Source of the DNA: DATKUC01 sp964577375
Lineage (GTDB): Bacteria > Spirochaetota > Spirochaetia > DSM-27196 > DATKUC01
NCBI GenBank assembly: GCA_964577375.1
Contig: CAZNYW010000012.1
Coordinates: forward strand, 19,156-83,155
Reading direction: 5' to 3'
DNA length: 64,000 nt
A program made the position numbers and the translations under genes. Position 1 is the stretch's first letter. Each line of letters begins with the position of its first letter. The notes beneath the pieces are model-generated. The model did not search any database. It was not told the origin of the DNA and was given only the letters and a program-made list of their open reading frames with translations. Below are positions 42,044 through 50,160 of the stretch, piece by piece.

Positions 42044-42589
42044 GTGGAAAGAGGGAGGCCGGATGTGCCCGGGGAGACGATCCGCCGCATCGAAGTGCGG
42101 GAAGCGCAGCGGTCCGACGTCGCGCGCATCGCGGAGATCTACAATCAGGCGGTTCTCAGGACGGTGGCGACCTTCGACACCGAGGAGAAGTCGCTCGATT
42201 CCATGGCGGAGTGGTTCTCGCATCACGGCGGGAACCATCCGGCAGTCGTCGCGGTGGACGGGGATGCAGTGATCGGCTGGGGCTCGCTCTCCGCCTGGTC
42301 GGACCGGTGCGCCTACTCGGGCACCTGCGAGGCCTCGATCTACGTCGACGAGGCAAGACGCGGTGAAGGGGTGGGGGGAATCCTTCTCGATGAGCTCATT
42401 CGCCGCGCACGGTCTTCCGGCATGCACACTATCCTCTCCCGTATTGCCGGTGGAAACGAGGTGAGCGTACGCATGCACCTGAAACGCGGCTTTTTTCACG
42501 TAGGAACGATGAGAGAGGTTGGCCTGAAGTTCGGCCGGCTTCTGGACGTAGATATGTATCAGATCATTTTGGACCACGGGGCATCATGA
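42044..42589 (+). CDS. GNAT acetyltransferase, phosphinothricin acetyltransferase-like
   Basis: A 181-aa GNAT of the PAT/Bar/MnaT group that acetylates amino acids or analogues. The N-terminal strand RIEVREAQRSDVARIAEIYNQAVLRTVATF is typical, the CoA loop is DEARRGEGVGGILL, and the last strand contains KRGFFHVGTMREVG, a PAT hallmark. I choose GTG 42044 because GGAGGGAGAG lies at the right distance; ATG 42017 is an in-frame alternative adding nine residues. It is divergent from the SET gene, and its stop overlaps the next GNAT gene (ATGA). Confidence 0.87.
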   Translation: MERGRPDVPGETIRRIEVREAQRSDVARIAEIYNQAVLRTVATFDTEEKSLDSMAEWFSHHGGNHPAVVAVDGDAVIGWGSLSAWSDRCAYSGTCEASIYVDEARRGEGVGGILLDELIRRARSSGMHTILSRIAGGNEVSVRMHLKRGFFHVGTMREVGLKFGRLLDVDMYQIILDHGAS

Positions 42590-43149
42590 GCTTCCGATTC
42601 GAGACCGAACATCTGCTTCTTCGCGAAGCGGGCATCCGGGACGGGCGCGCGGCGGCCGCGTACTACATGCGGAACAGGCAGTTTCTCTCACCCTGGGAAC
42701 CGATTCACGACGCGAGCTTTTTCACCGCATCCGGACAACGGCGGCTCATTCGCGCGGACCGGCGCGGCCGGAACAAAGACGCGGGCCTGAGGCTGTGGAT
42801 CTATCTCAAGGGGGCGCGATCCCGCGACCCCATCGGGAACATCGCCATTTCGAACATCGTCCGCGGTGCGTTTCATTCCTGTTTTCTCGGATACAGATTG
42901 GACGAAAGAGAGACTGGAAAGGGTTACATGACCGAGGCTGTCCGCAAAATGGTGGAGATAGCCTTCAACCGCTTCGATCTTCATCGCGTCGAGGCCAACG
43001 TCATGCCCCGGAATGCCGCCTCCATTCGTGTCCTCGAACACTGCGGATTTCAACTCGAAGGACTTTCGGAAAAGTACCTCAGAATCGCCGGTCAGTGGGA
43101 GGATCACCTCCGGTATGCACGGATCCGCAGCGGCCCGGGCCCGGGCTGA
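42586..43149 (+). CDS. GNAT acetyltransferase, RimJ/RimL-like
   Basis: A 187-aa GNAT resembling ribosomal-protein or aminoacyl N-acetyltransferases. TEHLLLREAGIRDGRAAAAYY at the N-terminus, FLGYRLDERETGKGYMTEAVRKMVEIAF over the CoA-binding region and HRVEANVMPRNAASIRVLEHCGFQLEG near the end are the standard RimJ blocks. Its ATG overlaps the stop of the upstream GNAT gene, so the pair is co-translated. Substrates of this group include protein N-termini, aminoacyl groups and antibiotics; none can be chosen here. Confidence 0.88.
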   Translation: MSFRFETEHLLLREAGIRDGRAAAAYYMRNRQFLSPWEPIHDASFFTASGQRRLIRADRRGRNKDAGLRLWIYLKGARSRDPIGNIAISNIVRGAFHSCFLGYRLDERETGKGYMTEAVRKMVEIAFNRFDLHRVEANVMPRNAASIRVLEHCGFQLEGLSEKYLRIAGQWEDHLRYARIRSGPGPG

Positions 43150-43154
43150 CCGGT

Positions 43155-43170
43155 CCCGAGCGCTCTCGGG
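43155..43170 (+). terminator. Short hairpin after the GNAT pair
   Basis: CCCGAG (43155-43160), loop CGCT, CTCGGG (43165-43170), directly after the RimJ-like gene stop codon and followed by GCGCGGTTGATCTTT. It could separate the GNAT pair from the downstream four-gene operon. Confidence 0.45.
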
Positions 43171-43225
43171 GCGCGGTTGATCTTTCGCGCCGGATCGGGT
43201 AGGGTAGCGCAAAGGCAACATACCT

Positions 43226-43861
43226 ATGGAAGTCCGGCGGGCGCTCTCGCTGTTTCTCCGCTCGAAAACTCACCTCACGCTTCTGGGGATTCTGGCTGCT
43301 GTGGGTTTCGTGTCGGCACTCGCAGGATTCACTCCCGCAGGTCCGGTTCTCGCAGCAGTGATCTATCTGGCAGGCGCTTCGAGCCTCTTCTTCTCACGCC
43401 GCGGCGCCGAGGCGATAGTCGCGCGGCGCGGGAGCGACGCGGAGGCCGAAGCTCTCGAAAGGATCGAGGCCGCCCGGAAGCTGCGCGATCGTATATCCTA
43501 TCTACGGCTTCCCGACGCCGAGGTGAGCCGCGCCGTCGAGTACGCCCTCCTGGTCTCCGGGCAGTTCCTCGAGGCGTGCGCAGCCGGGCGCCGTTTCGTC
43601 CCGCGACTCTCGGCCGAGCTCGAGGACATTCTTGCAGCCTGTGCCGACTACCTGAAATCCGCCGACGCGGCCTCCAGCTCAAAGCGTTACGGTGTCGAGG
43701 GCGCGGACGACGCGGACGGTGGACGGGCGGATTTCGCCTCCGCCGCCGCCGCATTCATTCGCCGTTCAGCCGATCAACTTTCGGAAATCCGTGAGAGCGA
43801 GTTCCCTCGCGTAGCGGAGGGCCGTGATGTCGAAACGATGCGGGATATCGACGAGACGTAG
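43226..43861 (+). CDS. Two-helix membrane protein, first gene of the Cys-tail/radical-SAM operon
   Basis: A 211-aa protein with two adjacent membrane helices (about residues 17-35 and 40-56) and a long, mostly helical cytoplasmic domain rich in Ala, Arg and Glu. I recognise no family; the layout (2TM hairpin plus helical cytoplasmic part) loosely recalls XpaC-like proteins found beside DUF2207 and LemA genes in other bacteria, but that is weak. It ends 11 bases before the DUF2207-like gene with GGGGAGG between, so the two are co-transcribed. Its role in the presumed modification system may be membrane scaffolding (inference). Confidence 0.65.
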   Translation: MEVRRALSLFLRSKTHLTLLGILAAVGFVSALAGFTPAGPVLAAVIYLAGASSLFFSRRGAEAIVARRGSDAEAEALERIEAARKLRDRISYLRLPDAEVSRAVEYALLVSGQFLEACAAGRRFVPRLSAELEDILAACADYLKSADAASSSKRYGVEGADDADGGRADFASAAAAFIRRSADQLSEIRESEFPRVAEGRDVETMRDIDET

Positions 43862-43872
43862 GGGAGGAGCCA

Positions 43873-45534
43873 ATGCGAGAAGGAGTGACCCGAACCATTC
43901 GCACGGCGGCGATTGCGCTCCTGCTCACCGTAGCCGGCTACGCCTCGGTTCAGGCGCTCGATGCCCGTCTGGTGTCGGCGGAAACCGATCTGGTGCTCCG
44001 GACCGACGGGAAGGCAGATGTCTACTACTCTCTCGACTGGCGCGCCTCAGGCGGCGAGATGCATGGCTTCTATTTCCAGGGCGCCGCTGCGAATCCGGTG
44101 TTCAACCGCGACCGCTGCTACGCGGACCTTCCCGGAAACGAACGGGTACCGCTGTCCATCAGCGCGGCGGGCTCGAACAGGTACGACGTCGTGCTCGCAG
44201 GCGGCCGGGGCTTCTCCGGCAGCGCAGTCTATTTCCTCAACTACGGAGCAGATCTCGCAGCGGCCGGCCTCATCGGATCGACCACCTCCTCCGAGCATGG
44301 TGAGCTTTTCTATTTCGACTGGGCACCGGTGGACTGGGAATATCGGCTCGACCATCGCACCGTTCGCGTGGTGCTTCCCCTGGTTGTCCCGTCTGCGGAT
44401 ATCTCGCAGTCCTACATGGACCAGCTCGGCTTCCTGACCGAGCCCTATGTCAATCAGGAAAACTCGATCGACTACTTCGGCTCGGAGGGTCAGGACGGCA
44501 GGTACTACCTCACCATCCGGTTCCATCAAACCGATGTTGCTCCGAACGCCTCGATGCGCCTGCAGTTCTATCTGCCGGCCACTCTCATTCCCTTTGCCGA
44601 GGGCGTACTGGGAAACAGGCCGAGAGGAGGGCCGACGCCTCAGGCCCCGGAGGCAGCGCCTCCGGGCGCGCCCCTCGAGCGGCTTGCCGCCCATCCGGGC
44701 TTCTACCTCTTTCTCGTGCTGGTGGTCCTCGCGGCCGTCTACCTCTATTTTCGCAAGGACAGGGGCTTCGCTGCGGTGATCGGTAAGGTCGAAGGGATCT
44801 CCTGGGCGGGCGACAACTGGCTTCCGCCCAAACTGGTAGTGGGATCATACCAGGTGCCGGGGAAGATAGCACAGGAGCTCCATCCGGTGGAGGCGGCGCT
44901 GCTTCTCGACATGCCCCTGCCGCTCGTTGTTGCGATGATCATCGACGCTCTCGAAGCGGAGGGCATCATCCGGAAAATCGCGCTTTCTCCGCTTCAGATC
45001 GAGATCCTCAGTTCCCGCCGGGCCGCGAACGAGATCGAAGAGGCCTTCCTCGGCTGCTTCGCTCCGGACGGTACGGTGCTTTCCGGCCTTCTGTCCGACT
45101 TTTTCGAGGAGCGGATCCGATTGCTCCAGGAGAAGGTGTGGGACTGCGACCTGGATGCCACGCGTGATTACTGCCGCAGGAAGATGGAGGAGGGCGAGAA
45201 GGCTGCGGCCGCGACACCGGCAGGGACGGGCCGTCCCGATCCCTATTTCTATTACTGGCATCCGTTATTCTTCTATACGGGCCATCCGGATCACGTGACG
45301 AACCTGGGACTGCCGGCGGAACTCTCGGGCGGCTACGCGCAGTTCATGGCATCCTCCTCCTGCTTCCAGGGCTGTTTCAGCCCCGACAGCGCACTCTCCG
45401 GCGGCGTAAACGCCTGTTACTCCGCCTGTCACAACGCGTGTCATTCGGCATGTCATTCGGCGTGCCATTCCGCGTGTCACTCGGCATGTCACTCCGCCTG
45501 CCATTCAGCCTGTGTATCCGGGGGTGCCCATTGA
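43873..45534 (+). CDS. DUF2207-like membrane protein with C-terminal C-x-x-x repeat tail
   Basis: A 553-aa protein: signal peptide (1-29, VQA before LDAR), an extracytoplasmic beta-rich domain (about 30-265), a proline-rich linker, one membrane helix (about 276-293) and a cytoplasmic part. The segment ELHPVEAALLLDMPLPLVVAMIIDALEAEGII is the winged-helix-like block of DUF2207 proteins. The tail is exceptional: nine cysteines at 515, 519, 523, 527, 531, 535, 539, 543 and 547, mostly as C-H-S-A units, ending SGGAH. By this topology the tail faces the cytoplasm, where the downstream radical SAM enzyme acts. I infer that the tail is the substrate of that enzyme, or a metal-binding array. Confidence 0.8.
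   Translation: MREGVTRTIRTAAIALLLTVAGYASVQALDARLVSAETDLVLRTDGKADVYYSLDWRASGGEMHGFYFQGAAANPVFNRDRCYADLPGNERVPLSISAAGSNRYDVVLAGGRGFSGSAVYFLNYGADLAAAGLIGSTTSSEHGELFYFDWAPVDWEYRLDHRTVRVVLPLVVPSADISQSYMDQLGFLTEPYVNQENSIDYFGSEGQDGRYYLTIRFHQTDVAPNASMRLQFYLPATLIPFAEGVLGNRPRGGPTPQAPEAAPPGAPLERLAAHPGFYLFLVLVVLAAVYLYFRKDRGFAAVIGKVEGISWAGDNWLPPKLVVGSYQVPGKIAQELHPVEAALLLDMPLPLVVAMIIDALEAEGIIRKIALSPLQIEILSSRRAANEIEEAFLGCFAPDGTVLSGLLSDFFEERIRLLQEKVWDCDLDATRDYCRRKMEEGEKAAAATPAGTGRPDPYFYYWHPLFFYTGHPDHVTNLGLPAELSGGYAQFMASSSCFQGCFSPDSALSGGVNACYSACHNACHSACHSACHSACHSACHSACHSACVSGGAH
45415..45513 (+). repeat. Codons of the nine-cysteine C-x-x-x tail
   Basis: Twelve-base period encoding Cys-Tyr/His-Ser/Asn-Ala. 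The copies use TGT and TGC, CAT and CAC, TCG, TCC and TCA, and GCG, GCC and GCA in mixed order, so the protein repeat is kept while the DNA has diverged. This points to selection on the peptide and against recent slippage. Confidence 0.85.
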
Positions 45535-46967
45535 GCGGCAGAGGCGGCGGATCGCGCCCGGCACCCTTCCCGGTGAGCCGGCTCGCCTGGATCAACGACT
45601 TCTTTTCGGCAGTGCGGCCCTATCTCTTTTTCCGCGATGAGGATGCGGTGCTGATCCTTCCTCCCAACCGCGTCACCTCGCTCAATGAGAGTGCGACGCG
45701 CATCCTCAGTCACATGTGCAAGAGGGGACGGATCGAGCTTTTCGATGGGCTCCGGGACGGCGAGCGGGCTGAGGACGTGAACCGCTTCTTTTCGAATCTG
45801 AAAGCGATGTACGAGGGAGCCCTCGACGACACGGATGCGGCGCTGGCGGTGGAACGAACCGCATTCAGCTTCGATTTCACGAAGCTGCCCGTCCTGGGTG
45901 AAATCGCCGTGACCTACCGGTGCAACAACCGGTGCCTGTTCTGCTACGCGGGCTGTGGTAACGGTACATGCCGTCGCGATGGAATCGCGACCGATGGAAT
46001 CGCGACCGATGGAATCGCGACCGATGGAATCGCGGGGGATAGAATTCCGGCCGAGCTCTCCACGGGCCGGATCAAGCGGATCATCCGGATCTTCCGCCGG
46101 GACGCCCGGATTCCCTTCTTCTCGTTCACCGGCGGAGAGCCTCTCCTGCGGCGGGACCTCGAGAAGCTCATCCGCTACGCCGTCCGGATCGGCCTCCGCA
46201 TCAACCTCATAACCAACGGTACGCTGGCGACGGCGGAACGGGCCCGGTCGCTTGCGCGTGCCGGGCTCGAATCTGCACAGGTCAGCCTCGAAAGCAGCAA
46301 TGCAGTGCTCCACGACAGGCTCACCGGAGTGCGCGGCTCCTGGGAGCGTACGCTTGCCGGAATCCGCAATCTTCAGGCGGCCGGAATCGCCGTTCAGACC
46401 AACACCACGATTACCGCGCTCAACGCGGACAGGGTCGCCGAAATGCCCGCATTTCTCGCGCAGATCGGCATCATCCGTTTCTCGATGAACCTCTTCATTC
46501 CGACCTCCGCGGTCTCGAACGACGGCCTTTTCTTTCCCTATACCTCGATAGGACCGGTCATTGATGCGGTTCGGCGGAACGCGGTCGAACACGGGCTTAC
46601 CTTCTTCTGGTATTCCCCTGTTCCCCACTGCCTCTACAACCCGATCTCGCGCGGGATGGGCAACAAATCATGCGCGGCGATGGATGGTCTTCTGTCGGTG
46701 TCGCCGCGCGGCGATGTCCTTCCCTGCTCCTCCTACAACGAGCCGATGGGCAACCTTCTCGAAAAACCCTTCCGGCGCATCTGGTTTTCCGACCGGGCTG
46801 CCTATTTCAAATACAAGCGCTATGCGCCGGGCGAGTGTGAAGGCTGCGACCGGTTCGTTGCCTGTCAGTCGGCATGCCCGCTTTACTGGAAGTACGCGGG
46901 CACCGGTGAGATCAGAAACCCTTCACCGGTGGCTGCGAGCGTCGAGGAGGCAGAGCTATGGCAATGA
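45531..46967 (+). CDS. Radical SAM/SPASM peptide maturase with N-terminal RRE
   Basis: A 478-aa enzyme. I start at TTG 45531, which overlaps the preceding TGA (TTGA) and has GGGGG upstream; GTG 45573 is the alternative. Residues about 28-105 look like a PqqD-type recognition element (ILPPNRVTSLNESATRIL). The radical SAM cluster is C-NNR-C-LF-C (Cys131, Cys135, Cys138), followed by FSFTGGEPLLRRDL and the TNTTITALN strand. A SPASM domain with at least six cysteines runs from Cys381 to Cys449 (PGECEGCDRFVACQSACP). An RRE plus SPASM layout is typical of enzymes installing thioether or C-C links in ribosomal peptides. The neighbouring C-x-x-x tail is the obvious substrate (inference). Confidence 0.88.
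   Translation: MSGRGGGSRPAPFPVSRLAWINDFFSAVRPYLFFRDEDAVLILPPNRVTSLNESATRILSHMCKRGRIELFDGLRDGERAEDVNRFFSNLKAMYEGALDDTDAALAVERTAFSFDFTKLPVLGEIAVTYRCNNRCLFCYAGCGNGTCRRDGIATDGIATDGIATDGIAGDRIPAELSTGRIKRIIRIFRRDARIPFFSFTGGEPLLRRDLEKLIRYAVRIGLRINLITNGTLATAERARSLARAGLESAQVSLESSNAVLHDRLTGVRGSWERTLAGIRNLQAAGIAVQTNTTITALNADRVAEMPAFLAQIGIIRFSMNLFIPTSAVSNDGLFFPYTSIGPVIDAVRRNAVEHGLTFFWYSPVPHCLYNPISRGMGNKSCAAMDGLLSVSPRGDVLPCSSYNEPMGNLLEKPFRRIWFSDRAAYFKYKRYAPGECEGCDRFVACQSACPLYWKYAGTGEIRNPSPVAASVEEAELWQ
45978..46037 (+). repeat. In-frame 15-base minisatellite inside the radical SAM gene
   Basis: Four tandem 15-base units (GATGGAATCGCGACC, the last ending GGGG) starting at 45978, 45993, 46008 and 46023. They encode D-G-I-A-T three times, then D-G-I-A-G. 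A fifth, degenerate unit follows. They form an insertion about 12 residues after the Fe-S motif, where relatives have a short loop. Confidence 0.85.
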
Positions 46968-47866
46968 GATATCTCGTCCGCCCGCTTCCGCTTGCGCTGC
47001 GTCTTGCTCTCTACGCTGCAGTAGAGCTCGCGGGCATGGCGATCCAGACCCTGACGTCCGGCGGCTTTTTCCCGGGAACGGTGATCATGATTGCCGGAAT
47101 GTTTCTGATGTTCGCCCGCAGCTACACCAACCGGCCGAAGGATCTCGGCTACGAGGAGTGGAAGCCAGTGAGCTTCGAGGAGGTGCGTCGCATTCACGGT
47201 AACCTCGAAGGGACGCGCACCATCGCGCTGCCGTTCTACCACAAGCCGGCTGCGAGAGTAATTCTGATTATCCTCTTTGTCATTCTTGCGGGTGTCGGTT
47301 TCTTCCTGCCCTGGGCGGGCCCGGACAACGGCGCGGGCCGCTATTTCCTTGGAATCCTCAACGCCTTTCTGGTACTGATCCCGCTGCTGTTCAGCGGCTC
47401 GGTGAAGCTGTGGACGCCGCAGGAGCTTGCGACGAAGCTTACCGCATTCGAGCCTGTCATGCACGAAAAAAGCGCGGACGGTACGGTCACCACTCCCTAT
47501 CTGCGGTTCGACCGCGACAGCGACGGGCGGGAGATCCCCGAGGATCTTCGCTTCATGGTGGAGCTCAAGCGAAGTCCGGCAGACTTCGTCGGATCGCAGT
47601 TCCAGGTGGTGATCAACAACGGCGCAAACGGCGCGGTGCCCTACATGTACGCGGTGTTTCTCTGCCGCGGGAAGGGAACCTCCTACCGGAAGGTGACCGC
47701 AATGGAATTCGACGACATGGTCACCGAATCGGGCGGAGACGACGAGTACGGCACCCTGGTCGTCCGGCAGGAGACCTCAGGCACCGGCTACCACACTACC
47801 GAAGAGGACTGCAGGCGGCTCTACCGCATGGTCACGGCCGCCATGCGCAATCTGGGCAAGCAGTGA
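46958..47866 (+). CDS. Four-helix membrane protein, last gene of the Cys-tail/radical-SAM operon
   Basis: A 302-aa protein with two membrane hairpins (about residues 12-48 and 90-150) and a C-terminal soluble domain of about 150 residues ending in a helix (EEDCRRLYRMVTAAMRNLGKQ). I recognise no family. Short blocks such as RFMVELKRSPADFVGSQFQVVINNG and GTLVVRQETSGTGYHT suggest a beta-rich cytoplasmic domain. It overlaps the radical SAM gene by ten bases, so it belongs to the same operon. It might partner the DUF2207-like protein at the membrane; no activity can be read from it. Confidence 0.65.
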   Translation: MAMRYLVRPLPLALRLALYAAVELAGMAIQTLTSGGFFPGTVIMIAGMFLMFARSYTNRPKDLGYEEWKPVSFEEVRRIHGNLEGTRTIALPFYHKPAARVILIILFVILAGVGFFLPWAGPDNGAGRYFLGILNAFLVLIPLLFSGSVKLWTPQELATKLTAFEPVMHEKSADGTVTTPYLRFDRDSDGREIPEDLRFMVELKRSPADFVGSQFQVVINNGANGAVPYMYAVFLCRGKGTSYRKVTAMEFDDMVTESGGDDEYGTLVVRQETSGTGYHTTEEDCRRLYRMVTAAMRNLGKQ

Positions 47867-47943
47867 ATCCTTTTAGGCGTGGACAATAAGAGAAACCGGG
47901 AGTAGGATTTCAGTATACAATTGGAACACTCCGAGCAGGTGGG

Positions 47944-50160
47944 ATGAAACTCAAGTACAAGCTGACCGCTTTTACCATATTTGCCCTTCTCGCGCCCATG
48001 CTCGTAGTCTCCATATACGCCGCCTCTCTCCTCTACCGCAACATATCACTTGCCCAATGGACATTTCTTCAGGGCGTTTCGACCAGCCTGGAAAAGATGG
48101 TTCGCGAGGAGGAACAACGCTACGCCGACAAGATCAATGAGATTGCCGGAAGCGACTATCTCCAGGCGAAGCTCTACGTATACAGCAAGTACTGGGAAAA
48201 GATTTCGCCGGCGACCCTGGAGTTCGACCTCTACCCGTTCCAGGATTTCGTTCACAACAACATCATGTTTTCCAATATTGATAGCGCCCTCATCTTCCGA
48301 AAGAGCGGCAACAAGTTCGTCAAATTGACCGCCCGGGGCCCCACCGTGCAGCTGCCCGAGTCGCTCGCACAGGAGGCAGTTCAACAATATTACGCCGCGC
48401 CGCAGTATTTTCGCTCTTCGGACGGTATTTACTTCCGAATCAGCCGTCCGTTCTTCTCCTCCGGCCGCATGGTCGGACTGGTCATCCTGCAGAAGAGTCT
48501 CAACGCGGGGTTTCTCGATATTGTCGCTACCAGGTTCGGAGTGGAGCTCGCCGTATTCTCCGGAGAGAGCTTTCTTTTCAACTCGCGTCCCGACACCCAG
48601 GAAGCGTTGTATAAGTTGGTGAGTGCCGAGTCTTCCGACAATCGTGTCGCGTTCGATTCGAACAAGATTCGTTACCACGGTGTTCTGCGGCAGTTCGACT
48701 TCGGGAACGGCGTCCGCGGAACACTGATCCTCTACGCAACCACCGACAATATCGTCCGCCAGAGCTACACGCTGGTTCGAAAGATATCGGTTGTGTCGCT
48801 GGTGTGCCTCGTAATTCCTGTCGTTGTATTCGTACTCTGGGGTTCCAACCTGGTGCGCGCGATCCACTCGATTCTCAGAGCGACAAATGAAGTTGCTCTG
48901 GGAGACCTCGATCATCAGGTGCCGTCGAGAACCGCCGATGAGATCGGTCTACTGGCGAGCAATTTCAACGAAATGGTACAAAAGCTGAAGGTGGGCAGGA
49001 CAGTCCTCGAGAACCGGAACAACGAGCTGCAGCTCAAGAACAGCTACATAGATGCAGTCTTTCAGAGTCTCATGGTGAACATTTTCGTGCTCGATTCGCA
49101 GAACAGGATTGTCGTCGCGAACCGGGGAGTGGAAAGCAAGCTGGAGTTTGCCGAGGATCCCGCCGGAAAGCTGCTTTTCGATATCGGTCAATTTGAATCG
49201 AAAAAGGTGGAATTGACCGGCACCCTGGAGTCGGTACGTCGGACGGGGGAGTTTCGGCGCATCCGGGAAATGGAGATTGGTGATGCGTGCTACGAAATCG
49301 ATCTGTACCCGATTTCCGGGCAGAGCAGCCACGCAATGTCGATCGTGATGATCCTGGTGAATATCACCGACAGGCTCGAGACTGAAAGAGCACTGAACCG
49401 CTCGGAAAAGCTTGCGGCCGTCGGACAGATTGCGGCGGGACTCGCGCACGAGATCAACAACCCAATGGGCGTGATCCTCAACCACGTTCAGCTGATCGAG
49501 AGCGGAAAACTGACTGATCCCGAACGCAAGGTGTTTGTGGGAAGAGTCATGTCGGAAATCAGACGTGTCAGCAAGCTGATTGAAAAGCTCCTGAAGTTTG
49601 CCAAAGAGGATGCCGCGCCACAGAAGCTCGATTACCTCTCGGCGATTGCCGTGGACGTGCTCGACTTTTTCGAGCCCCGAATGAAGAGCGTAAGCGAGGT
49701 CGGCAATCCGTGTGCGATGCCCGAAGACGCCGGACTCGTGGGAAGGTGGAATGTTCAGCTCAACGGTGTTGAGACGCATGTCTGTCTCACGCGGGCCGAG
49801 GACGAACCGCCGGTGCTGTGCGATCGAAATGAGTTGCAGCAGGTGATAATCAATCTTCTGTCCAACTCTCTCAGGTCGGTCAGCGACCGCTCCGGAGTCA
49901 TCCATATGCACGTTCGAAAGGGCATGTCTGGCGTTGAAATGAGCGTTCGCGACAACGGTGTCGGCATTCCGAAAGAGTGTATCCACAAAGTCTTCGAACC
50001 GTTCTTCACGCTGAATCAGGAGAACGGTACCGGTCTCGGACTATCTCTCTGTCAGAAGATCGTCCGGAATCATGGCGGTACCATTTCGGTCTCCAGCGTG
50101 GAGAACGAGGGAACCGAGGTCACTCTTGTGCTTCCGCGGAGGGATTCGGCCCATGGATAG
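47944..50160 (+). CDS. Sensor histidine kinase, NtrB-like with extracytoplasmic sensor and PAS
   Basis: A 738-aa membrane kinase: first helix (about 8-30), a long extracytoplasmic Cache-like domain (about 31-275), second helix (about 281-302), HAMP (about 303-355), PAS (about 375-490), HisKA with His502 in AAGLAHEINNPMGVILNH, and an HATPase domain (NLLSN, DNGVGIP, GTGLGLSLC). The HEINNP box is typical of kinases paired with sigma-54 activators. The stop overlaps the regulator gene by eight bases. It likely detects the sugar or its binding protein for the downstream importers. Confidence 0.9.
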   Translation: MKLKYKLTAFTIFALLAPMLVVSIYAASLLYRNISLAQWTFLQGVSTSLEKMVREEEQRYADKINEIAGSDYLQAKLYVYSKYWEKISPATLEFDLYPFQDFVHNNIMFSNIDSALIFRKSGNKFVKLTARGPTVQLPESLAQEAVQQYYAAPQYFRSSDGIYFRISRPFFSSGRMVGLVILQKSLNAGFLDIVATRFGVELAVFSGESFLFNSRPDTQEALYKLVSAESSDNRVAFDSNKIRYHGVLRQFDFGNGVRGTLILYATTDNIVRQSYTLVRKISVVSLVCLVIPVVVFVLWGSNLVRAIHSILRATNEVALGDLDHQVPSRTADEIGLLASNFNEMVQKLKVGRTVLENRNNELQLKNSYIDAVFQSLMVNIFVLDSQNRIVVANRGVESKLEFAEDPAGKLLFDIGQFESKKVELTGTLESVRRTGEFRRIREMEIGDACYEIDLYPISGQSSHAMSIVMILVNITDRLETERALNRSEKLAAVGQIAAGLAHEINNPMGVILNHVQLIESGKLTDPERKVFVGRVMSEIRRVSKLIEKLLKFAKEDAAPQKLDYLSAIAVDVLDFFEPRMKSVSEVGNPCAMPEDAGLVGRWNVQLNGVETHVCLTRAEDEPPVLCDRNELQQVIINLLSNSLRSVSDRSGVIHMHVRKGMSGVEMSVRDNGVGIPKECIHKVFEPFFTLNQENGTGLGLSLCQKIVRNHGGTISVSSVENEGTEVTLVLPRRDSAHG

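Noticed and set aside
45265..45504. Minus-strand frame rich in Met, Thr and Arg repeats opposite the Cys-tail codons
   Set aside because: It is the mirror of the C-H-S-A repeat; it has no start context and no family similarity.
45415..45513. CRISPR array or microsatellite
   Set aside because: The 12-base period encodes a peptide repeat with varied codons; there are no spacers and no cas genes.
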